Part shown: positions 43,537 through 51,164 of the stretch, one piece after another
How positions within the stretch are numbered: the first letter of the stretch is position 1
Layout: each line of letters starts with the position of its first letter
Source: an uncultured Candidatus Melainabacteria bacterium
GTDB lineage: Bacteria > Cyanobacteriota > Vampirovibrionia > Gastranaerophilales > Gastranaerophilaceae
DNA length: 64,000 nucleotides
Direction: 5' to 3'
Assembly (NCBI GenBank): GCA_934757155.1
Contig: CAKVLI010000002.1
Span: 124,001-188,000, forward strand
Notes under the pieces: model-generated
Seen by the model: only the letters and a program-made list of their open reading frames with translations
Databases searched by the model: none
Told to the model about the DNA's origin: nothing
Position numbers and translations under genes: made by a program

Positions 43537-44033
43537 ACACTCTCGTCAATGCGTTCTAGCATTACTACTGCGTTTGACTCAATCGCACGAGATTCTCCGA
43601 CCGCATCAAGCTTTTCCTTGGTTTTAGCTTTAATCGAAATATCAGTGTATTCCAACCCCAAAACCGTTGCCAAAACCTCTTTCATTTTCGGAATATAAGG
43701 CATCATCTTTGGTGACTGTGCGATAATATTTGAGTCAATATTATTAATCCAATATCCCGCAGCCTGAACCTTGTCATAAACATGCTTCAAGAACATAACA
43801 CTGTCAGCATCCTTATACTGTGGATCCGTATCAGGAAAAAGAGTCCCTATGTCATCCAAAGCAACCGCACCCAAAAGCGCATCAATTATGGCATGCACAA
43901 GTACATCCGCATCAGAATGTCCCAACAAACCCTTTTCATGAGTAATTTTCACCCCGCCAATAATAAGCTCTCGCCCCTCAACCAGTCTATGGATATCATA
44001 CCCGATACCAACTCTATATTTTTGCTCTGCCAT
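43533..44033 (-). CDS. ispF: 2-C-methyl-D-erythritol 2,4-cyclodiphosphate synthase
   Basis: 166 residues. 'RVGIGYDIHRLVEGREL' carries the zinc-binding Asp and His, followed by 'LLGHSDADVLVHAIIDALLGA' (third zinc ligand) and 'DIGTLFPDTDPQYKDADS'. 'DISIKAKTKEKLDAVG' completes the family pattern. It forms the cyclic diphosphate in the MEP pathway of isoprenoid synthesis. It stands alone, with a repeat island upstream. Confidence 0.96.
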   Translation of the reverse strand: MAEQKYRVGIGYDIHRLVEGRELIIGGVKITHEKGLLGHSDADVLVHAIIDALLGAVALDDIGTLFPDTDPQYKDADSVMFLKHVYDKVQAAGYWINNIDSNIIAQSPKMMPYIPKMKEVLATVLGLEYTDISIKAKTKEKLDAVGESRAIESNAVVMLERIDESV

Positions 44034-44049
44034 AATAAATTCTCCTATA

Positions 44050-44423
44050 TCCCTTATATTATACCACGGGGTAAAGGGGGGGGGGTAAATATAGGGGGTG
44101 GTTGGTGATGACTACAAGTTTGGTGTCCTTCGGAAGAGGGGGGGGGGAAGGGGTAAATGTATCGGATTGTTAGTAGAGACTACGAGCTTGACGTGTTTTA
44201 GTTGAGGAGTTGAAAAGTGGAAAGTGACCAATACATTTACTCCCGTCATCCTGAGCGAAGCGAAGGATCGCAGGGACTGGGCGTTTTACTTGTTTAACCT
44301 TGCGATTCTTCGGCAAAAGCCTCAGAATGACAAAAGTGAGTAAGTAGGGTGGGAAAGCGAAGTCTTCCCACCGCATTAGCTGCATACTTGTAGTTTCACA
44401 TACTAACCAAATACATTTACCCC
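44050..44423. repeat. Mosaic intergenic repeat island with G-runs
   Basis: Holds four GGGGTAAAT-type modules, two ten-G runs (44076-44085 and 44138-44147), 'catcctgagcgaagcgaaggatcg' and 'ccttgcgattcttcggc..aagcctcag' palindromes, and a final 'aatacatttaccccttaac'. The short frame 44170-44430 is repeat sequence. Confidence 0.75.
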
Positions 44424-44441
44424 TTAACATTTCTTTACAAA
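44424..44441 (+). promoter_or_regulatory. HLR1-like tandem box (best RpaB-site candidate)
   Basis: TTAACATT-TC-TTTACAAA: two direct repeats of (G/T)TTACA(A/T)(A/T) separated by two bases, differing from the cyanobacterial HLR1 consensus at one position. It lies 13 bases before the GGCAA block at 44455. Confidence 0.45.
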
Positions 44442-44454
44442 CACAATCAAAAAA

Positions 44455-44494
44455 GGCAATTTTTTTATACTTATATACTTTATATATATGTAAG
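44455..44494 (+). promoter_or_regulatory. Bipartite promoter-like element, copy 4
   Basis: GGCAA at 44455 and TACTTTATATATATGTAAGAG at 44476 (21 apart). The ATG of the next gene is about 25 bases downstream. Confidence 0.7.
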
Positions 44495-44519
44495 AGCTAT
44501 TCAAGAGAGAGATAAAAAG

Positions 44520-44765
44520 ATGTCAACTACTTATTCAGCAATTGAAAGAAATAAAAAACCGGCAGGTTCAATTGAAATTCCTGAAGATTTTCAATGCTAT
44601 TACCTTAATAAACAAGACCGTCAAATGAGATTTAACAATGGTGGTGACCCTATTTATGCTATCTTCGATAAAATCGACGAAAGACCTCTCTCTAAAATTG
44701 CCAAAGATTTCGTTCGCGAACTCAAAGACGATTCTATCAGATTTATTTCTACTCTTTTGAAATAG
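44520..44765 (+). CDS. Small hypothetical protein, 81 aa
   Basis: A soluble mixed-charge protein ('GSIEIPEDFQCYYLNKQDRQM', 'FVRELKDDSIRFIST') without known domain. The compact predicted alpha/beta pattern would suit a small regulatory protein. It has a clean copy of the bipartite element, an AGAGAGA ribosome site and its own HLR1-like box, which makes it a real gene. The following secreted protein has a separate promoter. Confidence 0.65.
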   Translation: MSTTYSAIERNKKPAGSIEIPEDFQCYYLNKQDRQMRFNNGGDPIYAIFDKIDERPLSKIAKDFVRELKDDSIRFISTLLK

Positions 44766-44782
44766 TGTGAGGCAAGTAAATA

Positions 44783-44810
44783 TTGCTTTTTTTAATGATT
44801 CTATTAAAAT
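44783..44810 (+). promoter_or_regulatory. Promoter of the 44817 gene, leaderless
   Basis: TTGCTT (44783-44788), 16-base spacer, TAAAAT (44805-44810). The -10 ends six bases before ATG 44817. Confidence 0.65.
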
Positions 44811-44816
44811 AGTTGT

Positions 44817-45497
44817 ATGTTAAGAAAGAGTTTAGTAATTTTAGCGTTATTGTTTATCATGCCGGTGTTCGCTGAATATCAGCCACTTTCAGATGCACCG
44901 ATTACCAGTCCGGAAGAATTTGAAGGTGAAGATATTGAACCGTTGGAATTTGAGTACACAACTCCTGACACTCCACCGGTTTTGCAGGTTAAACCGACTA
45001 AAAATTATTCCGATATTTACAAAAGCTTAGAGCCGGCGGATTTTTCTTATATGCACGATATCGACCCTGACCAGTATTACGATATGAAGGATACTGCTTG
45101 GTCACCGTATCCGCTTTTGAGACTTAATTCGCCTATATATTTCAAAAACCAAACAATTGAACCGGGGTATTATTTGCTTACACCACGCGAACACAAAAAC
45201 AAATGGTATCTTTTATTTAAACAAAACGGAAGGGTGGCGCATATTATCCCTATTTACAAAAGAGAGATGACTCCGGAATTTTTCTACGACAAGCATCTTC
45301 CTAAGCCGAAGTTGACACCGTCACAGAAAGTACATATGGGCGTTTTGGACTTTTTCGGGAACTTCAAAAGTTCAAAAAGAAAAGAACCGATCAAGACTTA
45401 TATGGAAATCAATGATTTGGAAAATTATTTTGTTTCCATCGTTATCTATTACGGTTCTCACAAGTATTCTACTATTTTTAGAACTATCAAACTCTAA
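44817..45497 (+). CDS. Secreted/periplasmic hypothetical protein, 226 aa
   Basis: A short signal peptide (KSLVILALLFIMPVFA, cut after Ala) is followed by an acidic, Pro-rich linker (residues 20-75) and a beta-rich domain. That domain includes 'YPLLRLNSPIYFKNQTIEPGYYLLTP' and 'KWYLLFKQNGRVAHIIPIY', suggesting a barrel or sandwich. No family is recognised. The mRNA starts at the ATG. Its stop overlaps by four bases the convergent Na/Pi transporter gene. Confidence 0.7.
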   Translation: MLRKSLVILALLFIMPVFAEYQPLSDAPITSPEEFEGEDIEPLEFEYTTPDTPPVLQVKPTKNYSDIYKSLEPADFSYMHDIDPDQYYDMKDTAWSPYPLLRLNSPIYFKNQTIEPGYYLLTPREHKNKWYLLFKQNGRVAHIIPIYKREMTPEFFYDKHLPKPKLTPSQKVHMGVLDFFGNFKSSKRKEPIKTYMEINDLENYFVSIVIYYGSHKYSTIFRTIKL

Positions 45498-47272
45498 ACA
45501 TTTGATAATTCTTCGATAGATTTATGTCTTGAAACAGAGTATCTTGATTTGTAATCCTCGTATCTGCTTACGAATTCTAAATCTTCGTCTTTGTTTCTGT
45601 GATTATATTCGTGTTTATCAATTGTCTTATCTTGAAGTTGAATAACGCTTGTTGCAATGTTTCCGCAGTGCGCAGCAATTCTTCTCAAATCGTTCAGCAA
45701 ATCTGAGAACAAGAAGCTGACTTCTGCCGTGCAAAGTCCGTCTTTAAGACGCTGGATATGGCGGTTTTTAACCTTTCTGATAATACGTTTAATAACCGCT
45801 TCCAAAGGTTCAACCTCTTGCGCAAGCTGTACGTTATCTGTTTTGTACGCCTCAAAAGATACCATAAAGATTTCTGATACAGCGTGAACAATAACTTTCA
45901 ACTCTTCAACAGCATCATTTGAGAGTTTTCTTTCACTTTCTTTAAGCTTCTCAGCGATTTTAAGCATATATGATGCGTGGTCACCGATTCTTTCATAATC
46001 ACCGATTGCCAACAACAATTGTGAAATACGATTGCTGTCTTCTTCAGAAAGCTCTTTTCCTGATAGCTTCAATAGGAAAGAGTCCAATTTATCTTCATAA
46101 GTATCAATCTTAATCTCGTTCGCACGGATTTGTTCAGCTTTTCTTGAGTGATAACTTTTTAGCATCTTTGTAGAGTTTATAAAGTTAAACTCAACTGTTT
46201 CAGCCATTTTGATTGTTTGTCTGTAAGCTTCCGCAATAGCAAATGACGGAGCAAGAAGCAATCTGTCATCAATAACAACGTTTTTGTCTTTCGTTTCTTT
46301 TTCAGGAACAATCGCAATTGCTGACTTTTCAAGAAATTTAGTGAACGGGAATAATATAATTGTTGTCACTATGTTAAATATCGAGTGAACAACTGCAATT
46401 CCGAACGGTGATATGTCCTGAGATACAAACGCAAACTTAAAAATGAAATGTCCAAGTTCAAATGCTGATAAGCAAATTATAACTCCGAACACGTTAAACA
46501 ATACGTGAACGGCAGCTACACGTTTTGCACTTGTATTAACCCCAATACTTGAAAGCACTGCCGAAATACAAGTACCGATATTTTGACCCATAACGATTGG
46601 AATTGCCATTCCGTAAGTCATACCGCCGACCATTGACAAGGCTTGTAAAATACCGATTGACGCTGCAGAACTTTGAATAATCGCGGTTACAACAGTTCCG
46701 ACTAACACACCTAAAATCGGATTAGTGAACATTGTCAGCATATGAGAGAAGCCCGGCATATCGGCTAGCGGTGCCATAGAATCCGCCATAACCTCCATAC
46801 CAAACATCAAGATTGCAAACCCGATTAATACTGAGCCGACATTTTTTCTCCTGTTGCTTGTTGCAGCCATTATCATTACAACACCAACTATAGCCATAAT
46901 AGGAGAAAAGGATTCAGGTTTTAATAATCTTACGAAGAAATTAGAACTCTGAATCCCTGATAAACTTAATATCCAAGCTGTAACGGTTGTACCGATGTTT
47001 GAACCCATTATAACGCCGATTGCTTGTGATAATTTCATAATGCCTGAGTTAACAAGCCCAACCAGCATAACCGTAACTGCCGAAGATGACTGAACTGCTG
47101 CCGTAATCCCCGCACCAAATACGAGGCTCTTAACCGGATTTGAGGTCATCTTTTTGAGAATTTTCTCAAGTCGACCACCGGCTATCTTCTCCAATCCGGC
47201 AGACATTATTGTAATACCGTACAGGAAGAACGCCAGTCCTCCGCACAGCGTGAAAATCGAAAATATATCCAT
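45494..47272 (-). CDS. Na+/phosphate cotransporter with PhoU domain
   Basis: 592 residues. The membrane half (about 1-330) has the duplicated Na/Pi signature: 'GAGITAAVQSSSAVTVMLVGLVNSG' and 'VGTVVTAIIQSSAASIGILQ', each with the Q-S-S motif, plus 'MGSNIGTTVTAW' and 'MGQNIGTCISAV'. The C-terminal 230 residues are a PhoU-like helical bundle ('LLAIGDYERIGDHASYML', 'LRRIAAHCGNIA'). It imports, or may export, phosphate. The gene is divergent from the 47503 operon; both promoters lie in the 230-base gap. Confidence 0.92.
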   Translation of the reverse strand: MDIFSIFTLCGGLAFFLYGITIMSAGLEKIAGGRLEKILKKMTSNPVKSLVFGAGITAAVQSSSAVTVMLVGLVNSGIMKLSQAIGVIMGSNIGTTVTAWILSLSGIQSSNFFVRLLKPESFSPIMAIVGVVMIMAATSNRRKNVGSVLIGFAILMFGMEVMADSMAPLADMPGFSHMLTMFTNPILGVLVGTVVTAIIQSSAASIGILQALSMVGGMTYGMAIPIVMGQNIGTCISAVLSSIGVNTSAKRVAAVHVLFNVFGVIICLSAFELGHFIFKFAFVSQDISPFGIAVVHSIFNIVTTIILFPFTKFLEKSAIAIVPEKETKDKNVVIDDRLLLAPSFAIAEAYRQTIKMAETVEFNFINSTKMLKSYHSRKAEQIRANEIKIDTYEDKLDSFLLKLSGKELSEEDSNRISQLLLAIGDYERIGDHASYMLKIAEKLKESERKLSNDAVEELKVIVHAVSEIFMVSFEAYKTDNVQLAQEVEPLEAVIKRIIRKVKNRHIQRLKDGLCTAEVSFLFSDLLNDLRRIAAHCGNIATSVIQLQDKTIDKHEYNHRNKDEDLEFVSRYEDYKSRYSVSRHKSIEELSNV

Positions 47273-47404
47273 AACTACCTTCCTTTATCCTTTTAACACC
47301 GTAAAAGGGCATATATTTTTAGTGTAGCACAAGAAAAAATTTTATACGAGAATTCTGAAAATTATTGAGAAATATTTACAATCTTGAGAAATTTTAAGAG
47401 TTTT

Positions 47405-47422
47405 GTTACAATTCTTAATATA
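47405..47422 (+). promoter_or_regulatory. HLR1-like TTACA box
   Basis: GTTACAAT-TC-TTAATATA, 13 bases before the GGCAA block, the same distance as at 44424-44441. The second repeat is degenerate. Confidence 0.35.
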
Positions 47423-47435
47423 ACAGAGCAAAAAA

Positions 47436-47475
47436 GGCAATTTTCTAAAAGTTAGATACTTTATATATACATAAG
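47436..47475 (+). promoter_or_regulatory. Bipartite promoter-like element, copy 5
   Basis: GGCAA at 47436 and TACTTTATATATACATAAGAG at 47457 (21 apart), 28 bases before the first ATG of the 47503 operon. Confidence 0.7.
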
Positions 47476-47502
47476 AGATATTTAACTATAAGAGAGGCTT
47501 TC

Positions 47503-47682
47503 ATGATGGATGAAAAGAAATCAAGATTTACTGTAATTAGTAATAATAATTTGGATAATCAGGTCAAACCGAAACCTGAGCCTGTACAAGGATATCAAAC
47601 CAATCCGTTCTACGAAAGACTTGTCAAATTTGCGAATGACAAACAACGAAAACGATTTACAGTAGAGGATTTACTGCGATAA
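47503..47682 (+). CDS. Small hypothetical protein, 59 aa
   Basis: A short frame from ATG 47503 (MMDEKKSRFTVIS...) to TAA 47682, with an AGAGAGG ribosome site. It is basic and polar, with a Pro-rich centre ('QVKPKPEPVQGYQTNPF') and a C-terminal helix ('ERLVKFANDKQRKRF'). The element upstream and the exact stop/start junction (TAA then ATG) with the next gene support it. Function unknown; the composition would suit an interaction peptide or small regulator. Confidence 0.7.
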   Translation: MMDEKKSRFTVISNNNLDNQVKPKPEPVQGYQTNPFYERLVKFANDKQRKRFTVEDLLR

Positions 47683-48189
47683 ATGTATCAAATAAAGAAT
47701 AAAATATACCCCGCCTTTGATAAAACACAAAAAAGCGGGGTTTGTAATTATATAAGGGCGATTGTTAAACAAAATCAAAATCTTTCTGTAGAGAAGATTT
47801 TGGATAAATTTCTGGAGGATGAAAGGTATTATTTGGAACTAAACGCGTCCAGATTTCCGTTTCTTGCAGAATTTATTGATGACGAAAGTTTTTTGAAAGA
47901 TACACGCGATTATATTTATGAGTGTAAAAAATATTACAATTACAAAGAAAAACAAAGACCTATAATTGAGGCACAAAAAGAGTTTGAGAAAAAGAAACGC
48001 AAATTTTTGCAAGAAGTAAAGATGTCAAAAGAAAAACCGACAAAAAAACAATTATATTATTACGATAGATTATGCAAAAAGTATTCTATTGAAAAAAAAG
48101 ACGTGGAAGAGCTTTCCAAGCTTGATTTGAGAGATGAGATAGAGAGAATATTAAATGAACATTCAGACGATTACAAAGAGCTTGATTAA
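47683..48189 (+). CDS. Hypothetical Lys-rich helical protein, 168 aa
   Basis: A highly charged helical protein, no membrane segment. The C-terminal 50 residues ('EKPTKKQLYYYDRLCKKYSI', 'LDLRDEIERILNEHSD') resemble short K-P-T-x-x-Q helical modules found in some small DNA- or RNA-associated proteins, but this is not a firm assignment. It starts right after the previous stop and overlaps prmC by 35 bases, so the three genes form one operon under the bipartite element. Confidence 0.65.
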   Translation: MYQIKNKIYPAFDKTQKSGVCNYIRAIVKQNQNLSVEKILDKFLEDERYYLELNASRFPFLAEFIDDESFLKDTRDYIYECKKYYNYKEKQRPIIEAQKEFEKKKRKFLQEVKMSKEKPTKKQLYYYDRLCKKYSIEKKDVEELSKLDLRDEIERILNEHSDDYKELD

Positions 48190-48985
48190 TGGGGGAATTG
48201 AACCGAGTGAAGCAAAATATGAAATAAAAATGTTATTGGAACATTTTTTCAACTATACAGCAGAAGACAGCGCAAGAGGAAAAGAATTAACCCCGGAACA
48301 GCTTGATATACTGCAAGAAAAGGTTGCGTTGAGGATTAAAGACAGAACTCCTATACAATATATAATAGGAGAAGCTTGGTTTATGGGCAAGTTCTTTAAG
48401 GTTACTCCTGACGTTCTCATTCCGCGCGACGAAACCGAGATTTTAGTCAGACAGGCTATTGACTTAATTAGAGAGCGCGAATTAAAAAACGTTCTTGATA
48501 TAGGCACCGGCTCAGGCTGTATTGCCTGCACCATTGCAATGAATACTGATGCGACTGTTTTGGGGGTTGATATTTCATCAGATGCTTTGAGAGTGGCATT
48601 AGATAATGTTACAAAGTTAAGAATCAATAACCGTGCCGTATTTAGAAAGTCTGATGTCTTCGAGAAAGTGCGTGAGGATGAAAAATTTGACATAATTGTT
48701 TCCAATCCGCCTTATATTCCTTTTGGTACAGAGCTAGATAAAGAGGTTCAACATGAGCCAAAAATCGCTCTGTTTGCAGAAGAAAACGGATTACAGATTT
48801 ACAGAAAAATCATAGAAAAAGCACCTGAATACTTGACGGCGGAGGGATATCTGATGTTTGAAGTCGGCATAAATGAAGCAGCACAAGTAAAATCGTTCAT
48901 GGAAGAGGATTTTTGTGAAATTATTGTAACGAAGGATTTGTCAGGTATTGACAGAACTGTTATCGGACGCTTAAAAGTGCAGTAG
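48155..48985 (+). CDS. prmC: Release factor glutamine methyltransferase PrmC
   Basis: 276 residues. The N-terminal helical domain is followed by 'RTPIQYIIGEAWFMG', 'VLIPRDETEILV', SAM motif 'VLDIGTGSGCIACTIA' and the catalytic 'DIIVSNPPYIPFG' (N-P-P-Y). It methylates the Gln of the GGQ motif in RF1 and RF2. The start codon lies inside the preceding gene, implying coupled translation. It is the only recognisable housekeeping gene placed downstream of a bipartite element. Confidence 0.95.
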   Translation: MNIQTITKSLINGGIEPSEAKYEIKMLLEHFFNYTAEDSARGKELTPEQLDILQEKVALRIKDRTPIQYIIGEAWFMGKFFKVTPDVLIPRDETEILVRQAIDLIRERELKNVLDIGTGSGCIACTIAMNTDATVLGVDISSDALRVALDNVTKLRINNRAVFRKSDVFEKVREDEKFDIIVSNPPYIPFGTELDKEVQHEPKIALFAEENGLQIYRKIIEKAPEYLTAEGYLMFEVGINEAAQVKSFMEEDFCEIIVTKDLSGIDRTVIGRLKVQ

Positions 48986-49120
48986 GCTTGTGTTGCGCGG
49001 GACTGAAAGATAAAAATTCGTAAACTACTTGCAAATTTCTTTAAATTCTATTAAGATATATGTATTACTATTAAGAAATAAAAAGTTTTGTAAAATTGAA
49101 AAAGTTATAAAGGTGGTCAC

Positions 49121-49906
49121 ATGGCGGAAAATGAAGAATTACAGGAGCTTAATGAAGAGGAAACTCGTCAAAAGATTTTGGTAGCTGACGACGAAGCCAG
49201 CATCAGAAGAATTTTGGAAACTCGTCTTAAGATGGTTGGATATGATGTTGTTGTTGCTGAAGACGGCGAAGAAGCTGTTGAAGTATTCAACAAAACAAAC
49301 CCTGATTTGGTTGTATTGGACGTCATGATGCCAAAAATGGACGGATATGGCGTAACCAGAGAAATTCGTCGTACATCTGATGTTCCGATTATTATATTAA
49401 CAGCATTGGGCGATGTTTCAGAAAGAATTACCGGTTTGGAGCTCGGGGCAGATGATTATGTTATCAAGCCTTTCAGCCCGAAAGAACTTGAAGCACGTGT
49501 TAAAGCTGTTTTAAGAAGAACAATCAGTAAAGATGTTGTTATTCCTACTTCATCAGGCGCAGGCGCTCCTGCTGCAGGCGGAAAAGGCTCTAAGAACATT
49601 ATTACAACAGGCTGTATCAAGATTGATACAGCAAGAAGACAGGTTTACAGAAAGAACGAAAGAATCAGACTTACAGGAATGGAATTCAGCCTTCTTGAAT
49701 TGTTGGTTAACAACTCAGGTCAAGCATACTCAAGAAACGAAATTCTTCAACACGTTTGGTCATATCCTGCAGATCACAGAATTGATACTCGTGTAGTTGA
49801 CGTTCATATTTCAAGACTTCGTTCAAAATTGGAAGCTGACCCAACTAATCCGGAATTAATTCTAACCGCTCGCGGTATCGGATATATGTTCCAGAGAATA
49901 AATTAG
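49121..49906 (+). CDS. rpaB: OmpR-type response regulator, RpaB-like
   Basis: 261 residues. The receiver domain has 'ILVADDEASIRRILETRL' (acidic pocket), phospho-Asp in 'LVVLDVMMPKMDGYG', Thr in 'IILTALGDVSERITGLELGADDYVIKPFSP' (split at T and K). The winged-helix domain is 'RIRLTGMEFSLLELLV', 'NEILQHVW', 'RVVDVHISRLRSKLE', 'LTARGIGYMFQRI'. This wording tracks cyanobacterial RpaB (Ycf27) from end to end. A Gly/Ala/Ser linker at about residues 143-157 is longer than usual. In cyanobacteria RpaB binds HLR1 sites and controls high-light and cell-division genes; here photosynthesis genes are not seen. No kinase is adjacent. Terminator downstream. Confidence 0.88.
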   Translation: MAENEELQELNEEETRQKILVADDEASIRRILETRLKMVGYDVVVAEDGEEAVEVFNKTNPDLVVLDVMMPKMDGYGVTREIRRTSDVPIIILTALGDVSERITGLELGADDYVIKPFSPKELEARVKAVLRRTISKDVVIPTSSGAGAPAAGGKGSKNIITTGCIKIDTARRQVYRKNERIRLTGMEFSLLELLVNNSGQAYSRNEILQHVWSYPADHRIDTRVVDVHISRLRSKLEADPTNPELILTARGIGYMFQRIN

Positions 49907-49923
49907 GTATTATGGTTTTATTA

Positions 49924-49963
49924 AACGACGGTCGGTGCAAATTGCACCGACCGTCGTTGTTTT
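49924..49963 (+). terminator. Terminator of rpaB
   Basis: A perfect inverted repeat (AACGACGGTCGGTGCAA and complement) ends in GTTTT. It starts 18 bases after the stop codon. Confidence 0.85.
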
Positions 49964-50093
49964 AAAGCTTTACTTTGCTATTGGTGCGCAAGTATGTGCA
50001 CCCTACCAACTGGATAGCCACGTCGCTTTGTCGATGACTGCAAGCTAGTAGTTATTACCTAACATAAATACATCACCACTCCCCCCACCCTAC

Positions 50094-50121
50094 TTGCTTT
50101 AAAATCTTGATTTGGTATACT
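50094..50121 (+). promoter_or_regulatory. Promoter of tRNA-His
   Basis: TTGCTT (50094-50099), 16-base spacer, TATACT (50116-50121) preceded by TGG. Transcription would start about 10 bases before the mature tRNA. Confidence 0.6.
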
Positions 50122-50139
50122 TGGATTTGTCGGAAACAT

Positions 50140-50216
50140 GGCGGATATCGTCAAGCGGTTAAGACCTCGGATTGTGGTTCCGATATGCGTGGGTTCGAAT
50201 CCCACTATCCGCCCCA
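50140..50216 (+). tRNA. tRNA-His (GUG)
   Basis: A full cloverleaf: acceptor GGCGGATA pairs with TATCCGCC, including the extra G-1 opposite C73 that marks tRNA-His. The anticodon loop reads ATTGTGGTT with GTG. The T-arm GGGTTCGAATCCC is canonical and CCA is encoded. A GCACC-TTCG-GGTGC terminator follows at 50228-50248. Its 3' end is repeated twice downstream, so it has served as an integration target. Confidence 0.95.
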
Positions 50217-50272
50217 TTATTAGAATTAGCACCTTCGGGTGCTTTTTTATTTGATAGTAGGGATGAGAACCC
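50201..50272 (+). repeat. att-type direct repeat, copy A (within tRNA-His)
   Basis: 72 bases from the tRNA T-stem through CCA, the terminator and 'tagggatgagaaccc'. It matches copy C (51165-51236) at all but one position by eye. Confidence 0.8.
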
Positions 50273-50391
50273 CAAAATGCGTCAGCATTTTTATTGGGTT
50301 CGAGCGCGAACGAGCTGAGGCTAGAATATTTTGCAAGATACGTGTATCGCAGCAAAATATGAAATTGCCGTTAAACGCGAGTGAGCAAGAC

Positions 50392-50447
50392 AATCCCACT
50401 ATCCGCCCCATTTTTAAAAAAAGCACCTTTGGGTGCTTTTTTTATTA
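50392..50447 (+). repeat. att-type direct repeat, copy B (diverged)
   Basis: AATCCCACTATCCGCCCCATT repeats the tRNA 3' end exactly. It is followed by a variant terminator (AGCACCTTTGGGTGCT with a longer T-run). The sequence between copy A and B holds no gene. Confidence 0.7.
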
Positions 50448-50520
50448 GGAATGATAAGGGTTTTCAGGGTTCGAACGAAATTTTAAAAACATACTATTCC
50501 CATAATGGGATTCGAACTTT

Positions 50521-50751
50521 TTAAAGTTGTTGTTTATATTCAAGATAATTATTGATTAGTTCTAGCAATTCTTTATAATTTTTTACTTCTTCTTTTGAAG
50601 CATTGTTTTTTACTAAACTATCAATATGACCTTCTACTAAAAATTTTAATAAGTTTATAAGAGCTAAAGTTTGTTCTTCTTTGGTTGATGTTCCATCCTC
50701 TACTTTAATATCAACAGTAATTCCATCAATTTCACATCTTTTTATTAACAT
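50521..50751 (-). CDS. Small acidic hypothetical protein, 76 aa
   Basis: Between att copies B and C. The N-terminal strand-like part ('RCEIDGITVDIKVEDGTSTKEE') is followed by two helices ending 'NYLEYKQQL'. No family is recognised. Base composition is even richer in A/T than the neighbours, as expected for integrated cargo. Probably a passenger of the element that used the tRNA-His site. Confidence 0.5.
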   Translation of the reverse strand: MLIKRCEIDGITVDIKVEDGTSTKEEQTLALINLLKFLVEGHIDSLVKNNASKEEVKNYKELLELINNYLEYKQQL

Positions 50752-50897
50752 ATTTATTGTATAATTACTTTTAGTAAGAAATCAATTTGAACTTTGAATA
50801 ATTTAGCACAGGGTAAAAGATGCCTTTTCTATGGAAACTGACCAACACATTATAGTTAGACTTTCGGGTTAGTTCCCCGACTAGAAAGGGGGTCGAT

Positions 50898-50978
50898 ATG
50901 GATAATTTCAATATAACATTATTTTTAATCTTTTTGATTTTATACGTATTAAAAAACGGCTCTCATCATAAAAGATAA
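50898..50978 (+). CDS. 26-residue hydrophobic peptide (type I toxin-like)
   Basis: ATG 50898 to TAA 50976-50978 encodes one transmembrane-length hydrophobic run (ITLFLIFLILYVL) with a short basic tail ending Lys-Arg. The ribosome site AAAGGGGG is strong and lies beside an inverted CCCC that could mask it. The mRNA continues into a hairpin-forming region (AACGG...CCGTT, then GGTAG...CTACC). A tiny membrane peptide with a structured leader and tail between att repeats is the layout of type I toxin-antitoxin loci. No antisense promoter was proven and no known family matches, so this is a candidate. Confidence 0.45.
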   Translation: MDNFNITLFLIFLILYVLKNGSHHKR

Positions 50979-51164
50979 GAACCGTTAGACTTCCTACAAG
51001 GCATCCGGTAGCTTGAGAAACTACCACCCTGTGTTTTTATTATAAATTATCTATTTTTATTTTTCAACCCCACTTATATAATTTTCTATTTCAAAATATA
51101 ACGGAAGCATTCTACCAGAGGTTAAAATCAGATGTAAAGTTTTATTAAAAAGTTCGAGTAGAAA

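Noticed and set aside
44170..44430. 86-residue frame between ispF and the 44520 gene
   Set aside because: Entirely inside a repeat island that recurs elsewhere.
44455..44490. Reading the bipartite element as a sigma-54 or FliA promoter
   Set aside because: Sigma-54 needs GG and GC 10 bases apart, and FliA needs TAAA...GCCGATAA; neither fits the two blocks or their 21-base offset.
50059..50355. 98-residue frame antisense to tRNA-His
   Set aside because: It runs through the complement of the tRNA and its repeats; no credible start.
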